Below, piece by piece: positions 34,577 through 42,919 of a stretch of 45,460 bases of DNA. This DNA is from a virus. Below the pieces are notes generated by a model. That model saw only the letters and a list, made by a program, of their open reading frames with translations. It was not told where the DNA came from and ran no database searches. The DNA lies in the IMG/VR virus record IMGVR_UViG_3300027969_000159, positions 1 to 45,460 of that record, one strand, 5' to 3'. Every line of letters starts with the position of its first letter. Position 1 is the first letter of the stretch. Made by a program: the position numbers and the translations under genes.

Positions 34577-35101
34577 TTAAGCAGACGCTGGGAACTGCGT
34601 ACCGTTAGAGTCGGCTACGGTGTAGAGAATTGTGTACTGCACCGTGCCAGCAGTCACCGCAGCAACCGTTGGGGTCATTGTGGCAATTACTTTGACATCC
34701 GTTGCACCAATACCGATACCGTTAGGCGAAGCGGTAGAGGTCGCGCCGCACCATGCGCCCAACTTAGTGGCCGCATTGCTAGTTGCCGCACGACCTTGGG
34801 CTGTAACGTCTGTAGAGGCCCAATACAAAGCGGCGGTAGTGCCGTCACCAATAGTCACGTTGGCTGCGGTAGAGCCTGTAAACGCCACAATGGTATCAAT
34901 ATGGATGTTGTGAATCTGAGCGCCAGCAGGGAGAACACAGATAGTGTCAGTGGTTGCCGAGGCAGCTTGACCGGTGTAGTTCTTTTTAAAGGTCTGAGAA
35001 ACCATGGTCGCGCCACAGTTTTCAATAGTGCCAACAGTGGTGCCGGTGGTGTTGCGAACAGTGCCAAGCAGCCACGGGCCAAGATGAGTAGCGAATCCCA
35101 T
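34577..35101 (-). CDS. Probable head decoration/fibre protein
   Basis: A 174-residue Ala/Thr-rich beta protein (AAGGA SD 7 nt upstream), the first gene of the transcription unit that begins after the capsid terminator. It opens MGFATHLGPWLLGTVRN and has YTGQAASATTDTICVLPAGA, IDTIVAFTGSTAANVTIGDG and a C-terminal VQYTILYTVADSNGTQFPAS. This resembles small capsid-surface (decoration or head-fibre) proteins expressed at high level. A separate promoter fits that need for dosage. No enzyme motif. Role inferred. Confidence 0.55.
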   Translation of the reverse strand: MGFATHLGPWLLGTVRNTTGTTVGTIENCGATMVSQTFKKNYTGQAASATTDTICVLPAGAQIHNIHIDTIVAFTGSTAANVTIGDGTTAALYWASTDVTAQGRAATSNAATKLGAWCGATSTASPNGIGIGATDVKVIATMTPTVAAVTAGTVQYTILYTVADSNGTQFPASA

Positions 35102-35125
35102 GATGAGTCCTTACATACAAGTGAA

Positions 35126-35168
35126 GCGCATCAATCGGTATGTCGTCTGCCGGGACAGTTTGATGCGC
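35126..35168 (-). promoter_or_regulatory. Leader hairpin before the head-decoration-type gene
   Basis: A perfect 9-bp inverted repeat GCGCATCAA (35126-35134) / TTGATGCGC (35160-35168) with 25 nt between. It lies in the leader between the predicted start of transcription near 35183 and the ATG at 35101. The SD (AAGGA) is just downstream of it. It may protect the mRNA 5' end or gate translation. Confidence 0.6.
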
Positions 35169-35189
35169 CGGTAACCCCGGAATGAGGGC

Positions 35190-35218
35190 AATATACACTA
35201 TTTTTTGAACCCCCACAA
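35190..35218 (-). promoter_or_regulatory. Sigma70-like promoter after the capsid terminator
   Basis: On the - strand TTGTGG (35218-35213) and TATATT (35195-35190), separated by 17 nt. The -10 matches 5 of 6, the -35 only TTG. An A-tract lies between. It sits directly after the terminator of the major capsid gene, so expression of the next head genes can restart here. Confidence 0.6.
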
Positions 35219-35223
35219 CTAAT

Positions 35224-35246
35224 AAAAAAGGGCCCCGAAGGGCCCT
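35224..35246 (-). terminator. Rho-independent terminator after the major capsid gene
   Basis: On the - strand a 7-bp stem AGGGCCC/GGGCCCT (35246-35240 with 35235-35229) with UUCG loop is followed by a U tract (35229-35224). It lies 25 nt after the capsid stop codon and should end or thin the transcript from the terminase side. Confidence 0.85.
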
Positions 35247-35270
35247 CTCTCAGTTAGGGTAAACCCTAGC

Positions 35271-36182
35271 TTAGGACGAACCGGGAGAACCGAAGATTCC
35301 CAGAGGGTCAGACACACCAAACGAATAACGCTCACGAGCCTTGTAACGGACATTTCCAGTATCGAAGTCTCCATCCATTTTTGTATCCAGAGGCATACGC
35401 ACAAAGTGCTTCAGGCCGTTGGGTACGTCAGTGGTCAGGAACCAGCCGTTGGTGTCTGTCAAAAAGTGATTGACAGTGTAGCCTTCGGGGATGGAACCGT
35501 TGTTCTTCAACGCGTTGATATCGTTGTCGGTGGTGCCAACGCGGAGGCTGGTTTCCAACAGACGGGTAGCAACGAACTGGAGAGCTGGAGGGATAATCAG
35601 CTTCTTGGGCTTGGCTGCGATCAGCAGACCACGCTCGTCTGTCCAACCAGCGATCTGAATAACTGCGTTTTCCAACGAAGTCTCATTCAGGTCAGCAGCG
35701 GTAGAAGGACGATTGCTGTTAGTACCACCAGAAATCAGCGGGTGAGCAGTGTTGCACAGAGACACGCCGTCACCATAGGTAACAGTCGTAGTAAATGCGT
35801 TGTTCAACACATAAGCCGCCTTAACTTGCTTGGTGTACGCCATAGCACGGGCCAAGCTCTTGGTGTAACGAGCCGACAGAGAGTCGTACAGGTTATCTTC
35901 CATGGCTTCTTCCGTGACGGAGAAGCCCATAGCGATGGTCTCGTGGTTGTAGCGTGCAGTCCATGCTTCCTGCGCGTTGTCGTACTGGATAGCGGAACCC
36001 TCGTTCTTAACCGGTGCGGCGCTGAAGCCTGCAAGTTTGGTTTCTTCTTCAAAACTACGTTCCGACGTTTCGGTCTCGTAGATTTCCTTGTGCTCTTCGC
36101 CGTATCGTGCATATTCCATTCCGAACAATGCATTCAAACCGGGGAGCAGCTCTTTAAGTAGCTGGGCGCGTGAAATAGCCAT
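35271..36182 (-). CDS. Major capsid protein (Mu gpT-like, HK97 fold)
   Basis: A 303-residue protein fitting the Mu gpT-type major head subunit. It begins MAISRAQLLKELLPGLNALF, has EYARYGEEHKEIYETETSER (N-arm), a long spine-helix-type region (MGFSVTEEAMEDNLYDSLSA), and LCNTAHPLISGGTNSNRPS, with the segment (KKLIIPPALQFVATRLLETS) typical of this group. The C-terminus (YSFGVSDPLGIFGSPGSS) also fits. It should assemble the icosahedral shell with the scaffold two genes upstream. A terminator follows it, and no maturation protease gene is visible nearby. Confidence 0.85.
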   Translation of the reverse strand: MAISRAQLLKELLPGLNALFGMEYARYGEEHKEIYETETSERSFEEETKLAGFSAAPVKNEGSAIQYDNAQEAWTARYNHETIAMGFSVTEEAMEDNLYDSLSARYTKSLARAMAYTKQVKAAYVLNNAFTTTVTYGDGVSLCNTAHPLISGGTNSNRPSTAADLNETSLENAVIQIAGWTDERGLLIAAKPKKLIIPPALQFVATRLLETSLRVGTTDNDINALKNNGSIPEGYTVNHFLTDTNGWFLTTDVPNGLKHFVRMPLDTKMDGDFDTGNVRYKARERYSFGVSDPLGIFGSPGSS

Positions 36183-36192
36183 GATTTACTCC

Positions 36193-36789
36193 TTAAACAC
36201 CAGTGGTGTTGTTGTATTGATGAGTGTTGATCTTCACCAATAGTTCGGTGTAAGTGTCGGCTGCGGTAGCAGTTTCAGGCACTACGTCGATAACACGGAT
36301 TGGGATAGTCGCGGTAGTACCAGCACCGGTCAAGGTAACGGCGTAGGCAGAATCACCAGTGGTGGTGTTGCCAGCGTTCAATACCAAAGCCAAGTTAGTA
36401 CCAACCACAGTACGTCCTGCGGAACTCATGGTCGTGCCGGACGAAACCACAGCGACCTTGAACAGGGCCATGGGGTCATCCACAACGTATGCGTAAGCAT
36501 AGTTGGACGAGGTTGAGACAGCAGCCGGAATGTACTGACCCTGAACGGTTTGACCGCTAGAGTTGACATACTGACCGCCGAGACAAACACCGACGATTGC
36601 ACCAGAGTTGGTGGTAGTGGAAAGAACCAGATAGCCAGTGCTGTCAATTTGAACCGTATCTCCGAAGAAGATAGCAGTAGCAAACGAAGCAGCAACGGGA
36701 ATCTGGCGGATAGCACCAGCGTAGGGCATGCCGTCAATTCGATTGACAGGCTTTAGGCCATACGGAGCGCTAACGGTAGGATAAGCCAT
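36193..36789 (-). CDS. Capsid-associated (decoration-like) protein
   Basis: A 198-residue protein with GGAG SD. MAYPTVSAPYGLKPVNRIDG opens the protein; FATAIFFGDTVQIDSTGYLV and a C-terminal ADTYTELLVKINTHQYN follow. I recall this pattern (APYGLKPVN...) directly beside major capsid genes in aquatic phages. Beta-rich, no hydrophobic segment. A capsid-surface or accessory head role is likely from position between the scaffold-type genes and the capsid. Confidence 0.6.
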   Translation of the reverse strand: MAYPTVSAPYGLKPVNRIDGMPYAGAIRQIPVAASFATAIFFGDTVQIDSTGYLVLSTTTNSGAIVGVCLGGQYVNSSGQTVQGQYIPAAVSTSSNYAYAYVVDDPMALFKVAVVSSGTTMSSAGRTVVGTNLALVLNAGNTTTGDSAYAVTLTGAGTTATIPIRVIDVVPETATAADTYTELLVKINTHQYNNTTGV

Positions 36790-36803
36790 AGTTAACTCCT
36801 AGA

Positions 36804-37271
36804 TTAAGAACCAGAACCGAAAACTGCGCCTCGGGTCACTGTAGAACGGCGTTCTTTAAACAGTGGCATCCGGGGGTCGTTCTCGCGCATGAAGCTGTTA
36901 TCTACCGAGTCCATTTGCGTATCAGCTTGATTTTGGAAATACGCATCACGGTCCGCGGTAAGTTCAGCTGGGGTTTTACAGAGGATGAGGCCACCCACTT
37001 CAATCGCATCCTTAAACCGAGACGTTGCCTCGCTGAAAGTATGCGCTTCAGGGTGCTCCGAAGCCTTTACAGGCTCCCAACCCTCACGGAATTTTGCGGA
37101 AATATTTTTGGCGTCGCTTACACCGTTGAAGCTAGTTCTAACCCAACGGAAATCGAAACCGGGTTCGGGTTCTACATGGGGTAAAAGTTCTGCTGGGGTC
37201 CATTTTTTACGGGGACGAGCTTCTTTTTCACGACTATCTAGAGCACGACTCATACGATTTTGTTCAGCCAT
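36804..37271 (-). CDS. Capsid-module protein, unknown role
   Basis: A 155-residue charged protein. MSRALDSREKEARPRKKWTP is a basic start; GFDFRWVRTSFNGVSDAKNI and SAKFREGWEPVKASEHPEA form the middle; VGGLILCKTPAEL, then a helix with MRENDPRMPLFKERRSTVTR at the end. I recall this architecture between scaffold and capsid genes of related phages. It starts inside the upstream stop (TAATG overlap) of the scaffold gene, so the two are co-translated. Function is unknown. Confidence 0.6.
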   Translation of the reverse strand: MAEQNRMSRALDSREKEARPRKKWTPAELLPHVEPEPGFDFRWVRTSFNGVSDAKNISAKFREGWEPVKASEHPEAHTFSEATSRFKDAIEVGGLILCKTPAELTADRDAYFQNQADTQMDSVDNSFMRENDPRMPLFKERRSTVTRGAVFGSGS

Positions 37272-38227
37272 TATGGTTTCCTCATTTCTTCCGCAACTTT
37301 ACGAGCATAGAGTTCCAAAGGAACGCCAAGCCGCTTAGCGAGTTGTACCTGCGTTGCATTCAGCACGATCTTTCGAGGTGCAGTGCTGCGCGTTGCGGGT
37401 GCAACTACATTTGCTTTCGGGCGCTGAGAGTTAGGTGCATCAGCGGGTTCTACAGAGGCAAACTTCTCTGGGAACACTTGTCGAATCCGTCCGTTGAGCC
37501 GTCTATAGTACTCATCAGAAGTCGGGTCCATACCATCTTCCACGACCAGCTTTTCGTGCAACGCAAACGCATAGCCAGTCATTTCCCTGTCTTTCCCAAA
37601 CCACGGATTGTTTGATTTCCAAACCTCCGCTTTCGGGTCAACAGGCGCAGTTTGCGCGAATTCGTCGGTTTGTACACTATTTTTGTCCTCTTGTAAAGGC
37701 GGAGGCGTGTAGTTATTAACCCGCTCCAGCTTCATTCGGGAAATAGTAAGGCCGTCTTGGGCCTCAATCAGGGCATCAGAATCCCCTGACTCGTAGGCTT
37801 TCTTGTACTTTTCCTTGGCTTTCTCAAACTCGTCGGACACAACCCGTTTGGCCGACTCCAGCAAAGCTTCTTGGTTAGTATTGAGCGAACCCTTGAGTTT
37901 CTTGTTCTCCTCAATAACCGCCTTGGCCAGCTTGATAGCCTCGTCTTTCTCACGGGCGTGGGCTTCCTTAGCCCGCCGCTCGTCGTGGTAGCCCTTGCCA
38001 AGATGTGCCAACCGTTCCTTCAACCGCTTGTCGGTATATTTGGACAGCTCTTCATCGGTCACATCCTCCGGGGGCGTGGGCAACGCAGACTTGTTACGGT
38101 CTGCTTCCGGGGTGTCGTCAACAATCTCAATCTCCGGCTCGGGCTCTACTACTCGACCGCCAACCTTTGACTGCTTGGCTTCCACCTCATCGGGGAACTC
38201 AAACTCAGTTTTTTCCATTTCAGCCAT
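37271..38227 (-). CDS. Probable scaffolding protein
   Basis: A 318-residue acidic, helical protein with a strong SD (AGGAG). It opens MEKTEFEFPDEVEAKQSKVG, has a long coiled coil (about 75-165, AREKDEAIKLAKAVIEENKK onward) and a Pro-rich hinge near 175 (NNYTPPPLQED). A region with NPWFGKDREMTGYAFALHEK and a basic C-terminal segment (VQLAKRLGVPLELYARKVAE) follow; such ends often bind the coat protein. Size, charge and place between portal and capsid are those of a capsid scaffold. No protease motif is seen. Confidence 0.75.
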   Translation of the reverse strand: MAEMEKTEFEFPDEVEAKQSKVGGRVVEPEPEIEIVDDTPEADRNKSALPTPPEDVTDEELSKYTDKRLKERLAHLGKGYHDERRAKEAHAREKDEAIKLAKAVIEENKKLKGSLNTNQEALLESAKRVVSDEFEKAKEKYKKAYESGDSDALIEAQDGLTISRMKLERVNNYTPPPLQEDKNSVQTDEFAQTAPVDPKAEVWKSNNPWFGKDREMTGYAFALHEKLVVEDGMDPTSDEYYRRLNGRIRQVFPEKFASVEPADAPNSQRPKANVVAPATRSTAPRKIVLNATQVQLAKRLGVPLELYARKVAEEMRKP

Positions 38228-38237
38228 AAATTACTCC

Positions 38238-38642
38238 TTACGGGCGTTCAATACCACGGGGGTCTTGCACAACTGCTTCTACCGAGTCATCACTAATCAG
38301 CCGCCACTCAGTACCGTGAATCTTCATCCGGGTACCGGTGTTGGGGCGAACTAGGACAAAATCTCCTACCTTACAGCTTGGCCCGCTTGGGAAGCGCTTT
38401 TCATCCCCATATGCGTCCGGCCCCATCTTGGCCACGAACAATACTGGCGACAGTAATTCTTCATGGTGCATCATGGTGCTGGTCTTAATGAGGTTGGTTC
38501 CTTCAATCTTCTCATCCGCCTTGGGCAACATGCAGAGCAGGTTGAACGTAACGGGGTCGGGAACTTGACGCGCTTTCTCTTCAGTCGTAGCGGGAAGTAC
38601 AGTAGCTGTTGCACCGTCTTGACTTACGAGTATTTCATTCAT
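38238..38642 (-). CDS. GroES-like co-chaperonin (Cpn10 fold)
   Basis: A 134-residue protein with the order of a Cpn10 barrel: an N-terminal strand (LLCMLPKADE, about 35-44), a flexible mobile-loop-like insert (IEGTNLIKTSTMMHHEE, about 46-62), the barrel strand LSPVLFVAKMGPDA, CKVGDFVLVRP (90-100; like the GroES KVGDIVIF motif) and EWRLISDDSVEAVV (112-125; like the GroES end strand). It probably caps host GroEL, or a modified version, while the large capsid or portal subunits fold, as T4 gp31 does for gp23. The loop departs from the usual IVL hydrophobic tripeptide (it has NLI), so partner choice is open. It overlaps the upstream small gene by 8 bp. Family fit by motif order; function inferred. 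Confidence 0.7.
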   Translation of the reverse strand: MNEILVSQDGATATVLPATTEEKARQVPDPVTFNLLCMLPKADEKIEGTNLIKTSTMMHHEELLSPVLFVAKMGPDAYGDEKRFPSGPSCKVGDFVLVRPNTGTRMKIHGTEWRLISDDSVEAVVQDPRGIERP

Positions 38643-38826
38643 CGTTGGCTCTTTCTATACGAAGTTTGAGGTCTTGTATGTTGTAGTTGGCGTGGTCAAG
38701 ACCTCGAATAACACCCACCAACTCCCGGTACTCGGCGTAGTCTTTAACTGCACCAGTACAAAGCTTGTCCACCGCCTGCTGGCGGAACTCTGTGTTCTGC
38801 TTCACCAGCAGCTCAAACTCGTTCAT
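38635..38826 (-). CDS. Small helical protein beside the portal
   Basis: A 63-residue protein with an excellent SD (GGAGGTGA) overlapping the portal stop by 4 bp. It is almost all helix: FELLVKQNTEFRQQAVDKL, then GAVKDYAEYRELVGVIRGL, then DLKLRIERANDE. I recall this small gene next to portals in aquatic phages, but not a function. It may regulate or assist portal or chaperonin assembly; this is inference. Confidence 0.6.
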   Translation of the reverse strand: MNEFELLVKQNTEFRQQAVDKLCTGAVKDYAEYRELVGVIRGLDHANYNIQDLKLRIERANDE

Positions 38827-41381
38827 TTCTCACCTCCGGGCGGTTTCTTGGCCGCATCAGCCGCCATCAGCATCTGCTGAATCTGCTGCGCGGTACTCAG
38901 CTTGTGACCCCGCTCGGTGTGGTCCATCTTTTGCTGGTGGACCTGCCCGCCATGAGCCATCTCCTGCTGGTGACGCTGCTGCAACATCTGCAACGCCTGC
39001 TGCTGCTTGGCCATCTCCTGCTGGTGTTTCTGCATCTCCTGCTGATGCCGCATGGCCATGACCGCGGGGTCTTCCTGCGGCTGCCCACCACCAGCCTCTT
39101 GCTGTTTGAGCTGCAACTCCTGCTGCTTGATGGCCAAGTCACCTTGCACTTTCTGCCCGCGGGTATCTGCATCCTGCTTCTTAATCTGCAACTCAGCCTG
39201 CTGCATCTGGATGAGCGGGTCTTGCGCCAACTGCTGCGCTTGCGCTTGCTGCGCCTGTGCTTTGTTCTGCTGGAGCAACTGCCCAGCTGCTTGGGCCACA
39301 AGCTGCGACAACTGAACCTCCACTTCTTCGGGGAGCTTCTCGTTGGGCTTGGGCATCGGAACACCCATCTGCTCTTCAATCTTCTTGCGATACAGGTAAG
39401 CCAGATGCTCTGCAATGTGCGCTTGTATTGCTGCCATCATCTGCTGCGCCATCGGGTTCTGCCCCATCTGTTGCGCGATCATGGGGTCCTGCATGAACGT
39501 CGTATGCACTGCAATATGTGCATCATGGTCCTGATAAATAAACGCCTTCGTCGGTTCCCCTTTGAGGAACGACATGTTCTCACTGATGGGGTCACGCGGA
39601 GTCTGGTCATCCTCGATGGGCACCAACTTCTCTGCATTCTTTATCCCTAGGACCTCGATCATCTGGCGGTGCAACTGCGGCAAGTCATAAATCTGCGGAG
39701 CACCCTGCGACAACTGAATGACCGCCTGATACTGCATGATGCGCTGAGCCATCGTGCTGCTGTTGGGGTCACTGACCGGAATGACCTCAACCATGTCGTA
39801 GTCCGCTTGCTTGACAGCACGGTCACCACCAACGGGCTCGTAGTCATAGTCCTCCGGCATGTTGTCGCGGATGATGTTCTTGAGCAGCTTGAACTCCTGC
39901 TTCATGGAGTTGTGCACGCGGGCTTGGACAGCCCCCATGATCTTGAGCTGCCGCTCAAGCAACGCCAGCGTAGTCCCCACAGGAGACTGGGCACTCATGT
40001 CGCTGACTTTCATGTCCGCGATGGAACCCAAGCGCCGACCTTCCTCGGTAATCTGATTAAGCAGTGCCAACAACACCTGACTCGGCTCCTTGTAAGGGAG
40101 CGCCATGATGTTGTCCTTGATGGCCCCGCTCGGAATATCCACGTCCCGGAACTCCCCGGGCGCGATGGGCGTGTCATCACCCTTGACGCGCATGCCGCGT
40201 GCTTTCAGCCCGCCGGGCAAGTTACTCAGCGTGCCTGCGTCAACCAGCTGCCTAATAAGAGAAGTGCCAGCGCGGGCGTAGCCTCCGATGATGTGAATAA
40301 GGCCCATGCCATATGCGCCGAAGCCCGGGATGTAGTCATACTGCACCAAGTGCTGACGCTTCTGATGAGTCTCATCTTCTTCCTCCCAGTTACGGTAGAT
40401 GGCCAACACCTTGTTGGTCCCCTTGTCTATCGTGATGATGTAAGGCAGCGCAATCTCGTCCTCAGACTCGTGCCCGGGCAGGTCGTACTCAACCTGCACC
40501 TCATACAACTGATAGCGGTCATCATCCGACAATGTGTAACCTTGCTCGTCGGCTTTCTTCTTCTCCACATCCGTGAAGTTCATCACCGGCTCACCCAGCT
40601 CCACATCCTTGTAGAAGCCAGCCACTTGCAGTTTCTTCAGGTCATTCTTTGTTTTACGCATGATGTGCGTAACCCGCTCGGCACTGCGTGCACCGCTCGA
40701 CCCGAAGGGAATAATCACATCTTCAGCAGGCACGAAGATGGCCGTCTGCCGACCCAAGCCCGGGTCCTTGTACACCTTCTTGAAGGCCGCGCCCGCTAAC
40801 CCGAGGTTGAACAACATCCGCTCATGTTCAGGCCGGTACTCCGGCATCTCCTCAGTCAGCCGGTAGTTCATATCATCCCGAACCCGCTCAGCCGCTTCTT
40901 CCTTCAACCGGTCAATCGCCCCCACTATCTCCGTCTTAACCGGGCCCGCCGCCGGGAACGTCTCAGTGATAGTCTCACTCTGGAACCGGATGGCCGCTTC
41001 GGTGAGCACAGTGGAGAACACCCCACACGCTCCGTTCCACGGCTCAGTACGTTCTTCGTACTTCATCCCCAGAACATCCAAGCCCTTGACGTAAGTATCT
41101 GTCCAATCTTTGCGCGACTGAATGTCCGCCTCGACCAGCTCCATCAAGTCGCCAGCAATCTCCATCAGCTCGCTGTCGTCCATGTCCTTGGCCAGATTCT
41201 TGTTGAACTCGCTGTCTGTCTCTTTCCCCGGCTCCAGCGTAATCTCAACTGACCCGTCACTCATCGTGACCGAGTCCGGATTCTCAATCTCGATTTCTAG
41301 GTCCGGCTCCATCGAGTCGTCCATACTACCTAGCCCCAACGGAGCCGCGTACATACCCTTATCCATCAAACCTGTGGCCAT
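38823..41381 (-). CDS. Portal protein with long C-terminal barrel
   Basis: An 852-residue portal. The N-terminal half has KYEERTEPWNGACGVFSTVL, RFQSETITETFPAAGPVK and MLFNLGLAGAAFKKVYKDPG, typical of podovirus portals; VVIPVSDPN-like segments near 545-555 belong to the clip/stem side. From about 690 to the end it is a Gln-rich helix (AQAQQAQAQQLAQDP, KHQQEMAKQQQALQML), which fits a long barrel like that of P22. It would form the dodecameric ring where DNA enters and the tail attaches. SD AGGA 7 nt upstream, and the terminase stop is 8 nt upstream of its ATG. Confident on role. Confidence 0.85.
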   Translation of the reverse strand: MATGLMDKGMYAAPLGLGSMDDSMEPDLEIEIENPDSVTMSDGSVEITLEPGKETDSEFNKNLAKDMDDSELMEIAGDLMELVEADIQSRKDWTDTYVKGLDVLGMKYEERTEPWNGACGVFSTVLTEAAIRFQSETITETFPAAGPVKTEIVGAIDRLKEEAAERVRDDMNYRLTEEMPEYRPEHERMLFNLGLAGAAFKKVYKDPGLGRQTAIFVPAEDVIIPFGSSGARSAERVTHIMRKTKNDLKKLQVAGFYKDVELGEPVMNFTDVEKKKADEQGYTLSDDDRYQLYEVQVEYDLPGHESEDEIALPYIITIDKGTNKVLAIYRNWEEEDETHQKRQHLVQYDYIPGFGAYGMGLIHIIGGYARAGTSLIRQLVDAGTLSNLPGGLKARGMRVKGDDTPIAPGEFRDVDIPSGAIKDNIMALPYKEPSQVLLALLNQITEEGRRLGSIADMKVSDMSAQSPVGTTLALLERQLKIMGAVQARVHNSMKQEFKLLKNIIRDNMPEDYDYEPVGGDRAVKQADYDMVEVIPVSDPNSSTMAQRIMQYQAVIQLSQGAPQIYDLPQLHRQMIEVLGIKNAEKLVPIEDDQTPRDPISENMSFLKGEPTKAFIYQDHDAHIAVHTTFMQDPMIAQQMGQNPMAQQMMAAIQAHIAEHLAYLYRKKIEEQMGVPMPKPNEKLPEEVEVQLSQLVAQAAGQLLQQNKAQAQQAQAQQLAQDPLIQMQQAELQIKKQDADTRGQKVQGDLAIKQQELQLKQQEAGGGQPQEDPAVMAMRHQQEMQKHQQEMAKQQQALQMLQQRHQQEMAHGGQVHQQKMDHTERGHKLSTAQQIQQMLMAADAAKKPPGGEK

Positions 41382-41389
41382 ATATATCC

Positions 41390-42919
41390 TTAGTAATACA
41401 CCGCGTTACGGCGTCTAAAAACTTTTTCCTCATCCGGAGCATCACTAGGCAGTCGCAGAAACTGCCCTTGCCGGAACCGCATCAGCGCCAAAGTCGTAGC
41501 GTCAACCAAGTCGTCATGCTGGCCAGACGGAAATTCTGCAATCTCATCTACTAATTCTTCAGCCCACCGGGTTCTAGGTATCCATACCTTACCCGAGGCA
41601 ATTATGTCTGATACCGAATTAAGGCGGGCGATTTTGTCCTGACCCCTACTCGGTGTGTAGTCCTGCACGGGGATACCCATGGACCGCAACTCATACACCA
41701 GTGGTGCACCAGTGGCCTTCTTCTCAATCAGCACGCCATCAGGTTCCCACTCGTTGTACTGCTCCAGCACATCGCGTTTCAACTCAACCCACTCGACCCG
41801 CTTCTTGTACACGTTCAGCAAAATAATATTCGGCTGGGTCTCGTCCTCATCCAGATAAAAAATCCCCCAAGTCGTGCCCGCTGAATAGTCCGCACGATTA
41901 TTCTTCTCGAACGCAGTATCCCAAGTCTGCAACACGTAACTACAGACGGGCGGGGTTTCCTTCTCCCACCACTGCCACCAGTCCCGCTTGATGATCGCGC
42001 TCTCATTCCCGACAGGATTCTGTTGATACTGTGCTTGCCACTTACTATTAGGTAGTTCGTTGCGCAGCGCCTCCAACTCCTCCAGCGACCAGAACTCAGG
42101 CCATAAGGGTTTACCCGAAGGCATGATGGCGGGAAACTCAATCACTTCCCACTGCTCTCCTCCCCTGCCCGCAGCTGCTTTGAGCACCTGCCCGGTCAAA
42201 TCCCGCTGCGCCCACCGCGTCATCACAATAATAATTGCCCCGCCCGGCTGGAGACGCTGGCGCGGACCGGAGGTATACCACTCCGTGACCTTATCGAACA
42301 CATCTGGGTTGGCCGCGGCGAGCGCAGCCTCCTGTTCCGAGTGCGGGTCATCAATAATCAGCAGGTTTGCACCCTTCCCAGTGACCGTACCCCCCACACC
42401 AATAGCAAAATAGTCGCCGCCCTTGCTGGTATTCCACCGTCCAGCCGCTTTGGAGTCCTGCTGGAGCTGCAATTCGGAGAAAATCTCCTTGTAGAGGTCC
42501 GAATCGACCAGATTTCGCACTTTTCGACCGAACCCGACCGCCAATTCGCCCGTATTCGAGCTCTGAATCACCTTTTTATTAGGGTATTTACCTAGAAACC
42601 ACGCTGGCAGCAGGTAACTAGCGAATTCTGACTTGGTATGGCGGGGTGGCATGTTGATAATCAACCGTTTGCACTCTCCACTCACGACCCGCTCGAACGC
42701 GTTGGCCATAATCTTGTGGTGCCGCCCCGAAATAAACTCTGGCCACACCTTATTCACAAACCCCATAAACGTATTCTGGGCTTTTTCCCGCTCAAGAAGC
42801 CTCCATCGCTTCTCCAAATCCTGCAAAATCTGAAACTTGCTCGCCTCGGGTAGCTTATGCAGCTGCGAGAGTAGCGCCTTGAACTCCGGGTCTAGGCTTT
42901 CTACTTCACGATTCTGCAT
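41390..42919 (-). CDS. terL: Terminase large subunit
   Basis: A 509-residue packaging motor. Walker A-type MPPRHTKS (about 90-97), Walker B LLIIDDPH (about 186-193), VMTRWAQRD (about 231-239, coupling motif). The nuclease domain holds D333 in TWDTAFE, E398 in VLIEKKATG and D468/D469 in GQHDDLVDA. This set identifies an ATPase-nuclease terminase. I chose ATG 42919, with AAGGAA about 9 nt upstream; 13 codons in front (to 42958) lack this support. It overlaps the small-subunit gene by 14 bp. It packages DNA through the portal encoded next. Confidence 0.9.
   Translation of the reverse strand: MQNREVESLDPEFKALLSQLHKLPEASKFQILQDLEKRWRLLEREKAQNTFMGFVNKVWPEFISGRHHKIMANAFERVVSGECKRLIINMPPRHTKSEFASYLLPAWFLGKYPNKKVIQSSNTGELAVGFGRKVRNLVDSDLYKEIFSELQLQQDSKAAGRWNTSKGGDYFAIGVGGTVTGKGANLLIIDDPHSEQEAALAAANPDVFDKVTEWYTSGPRQRLQPGGAIIIVMTRWAQRDLTGQVLKAAAGRGGEQWEVIEFPAIMPSGKPLWPEFWSLEELEALRNELPNSKWQAQYQQNPVGNESAIIKRDWWQWWEKETPPVCSYVLQTWDTAFEKNNRADYSAGTTWGIFYLDEDETQPNIILLNVYKKRVEWVELKRDVLEQYNEWEPDGVLIEKKATGAPLVYELRSMGIPVQDYTPSRGQDKIARLNSVSDIIASGKVWIPRTRWAEELVDEIAEFPSGQHDDLVDATTLALMRFRQGQFLRLPSDAPDEEKVFRRRNAVYY

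Noticed and set aside
39669-40799. 376-residue ORF on the + strand within the portal gene
   Set aside because: Antisense to a clear portal; composition is a mirror of its codons and no SD was found.
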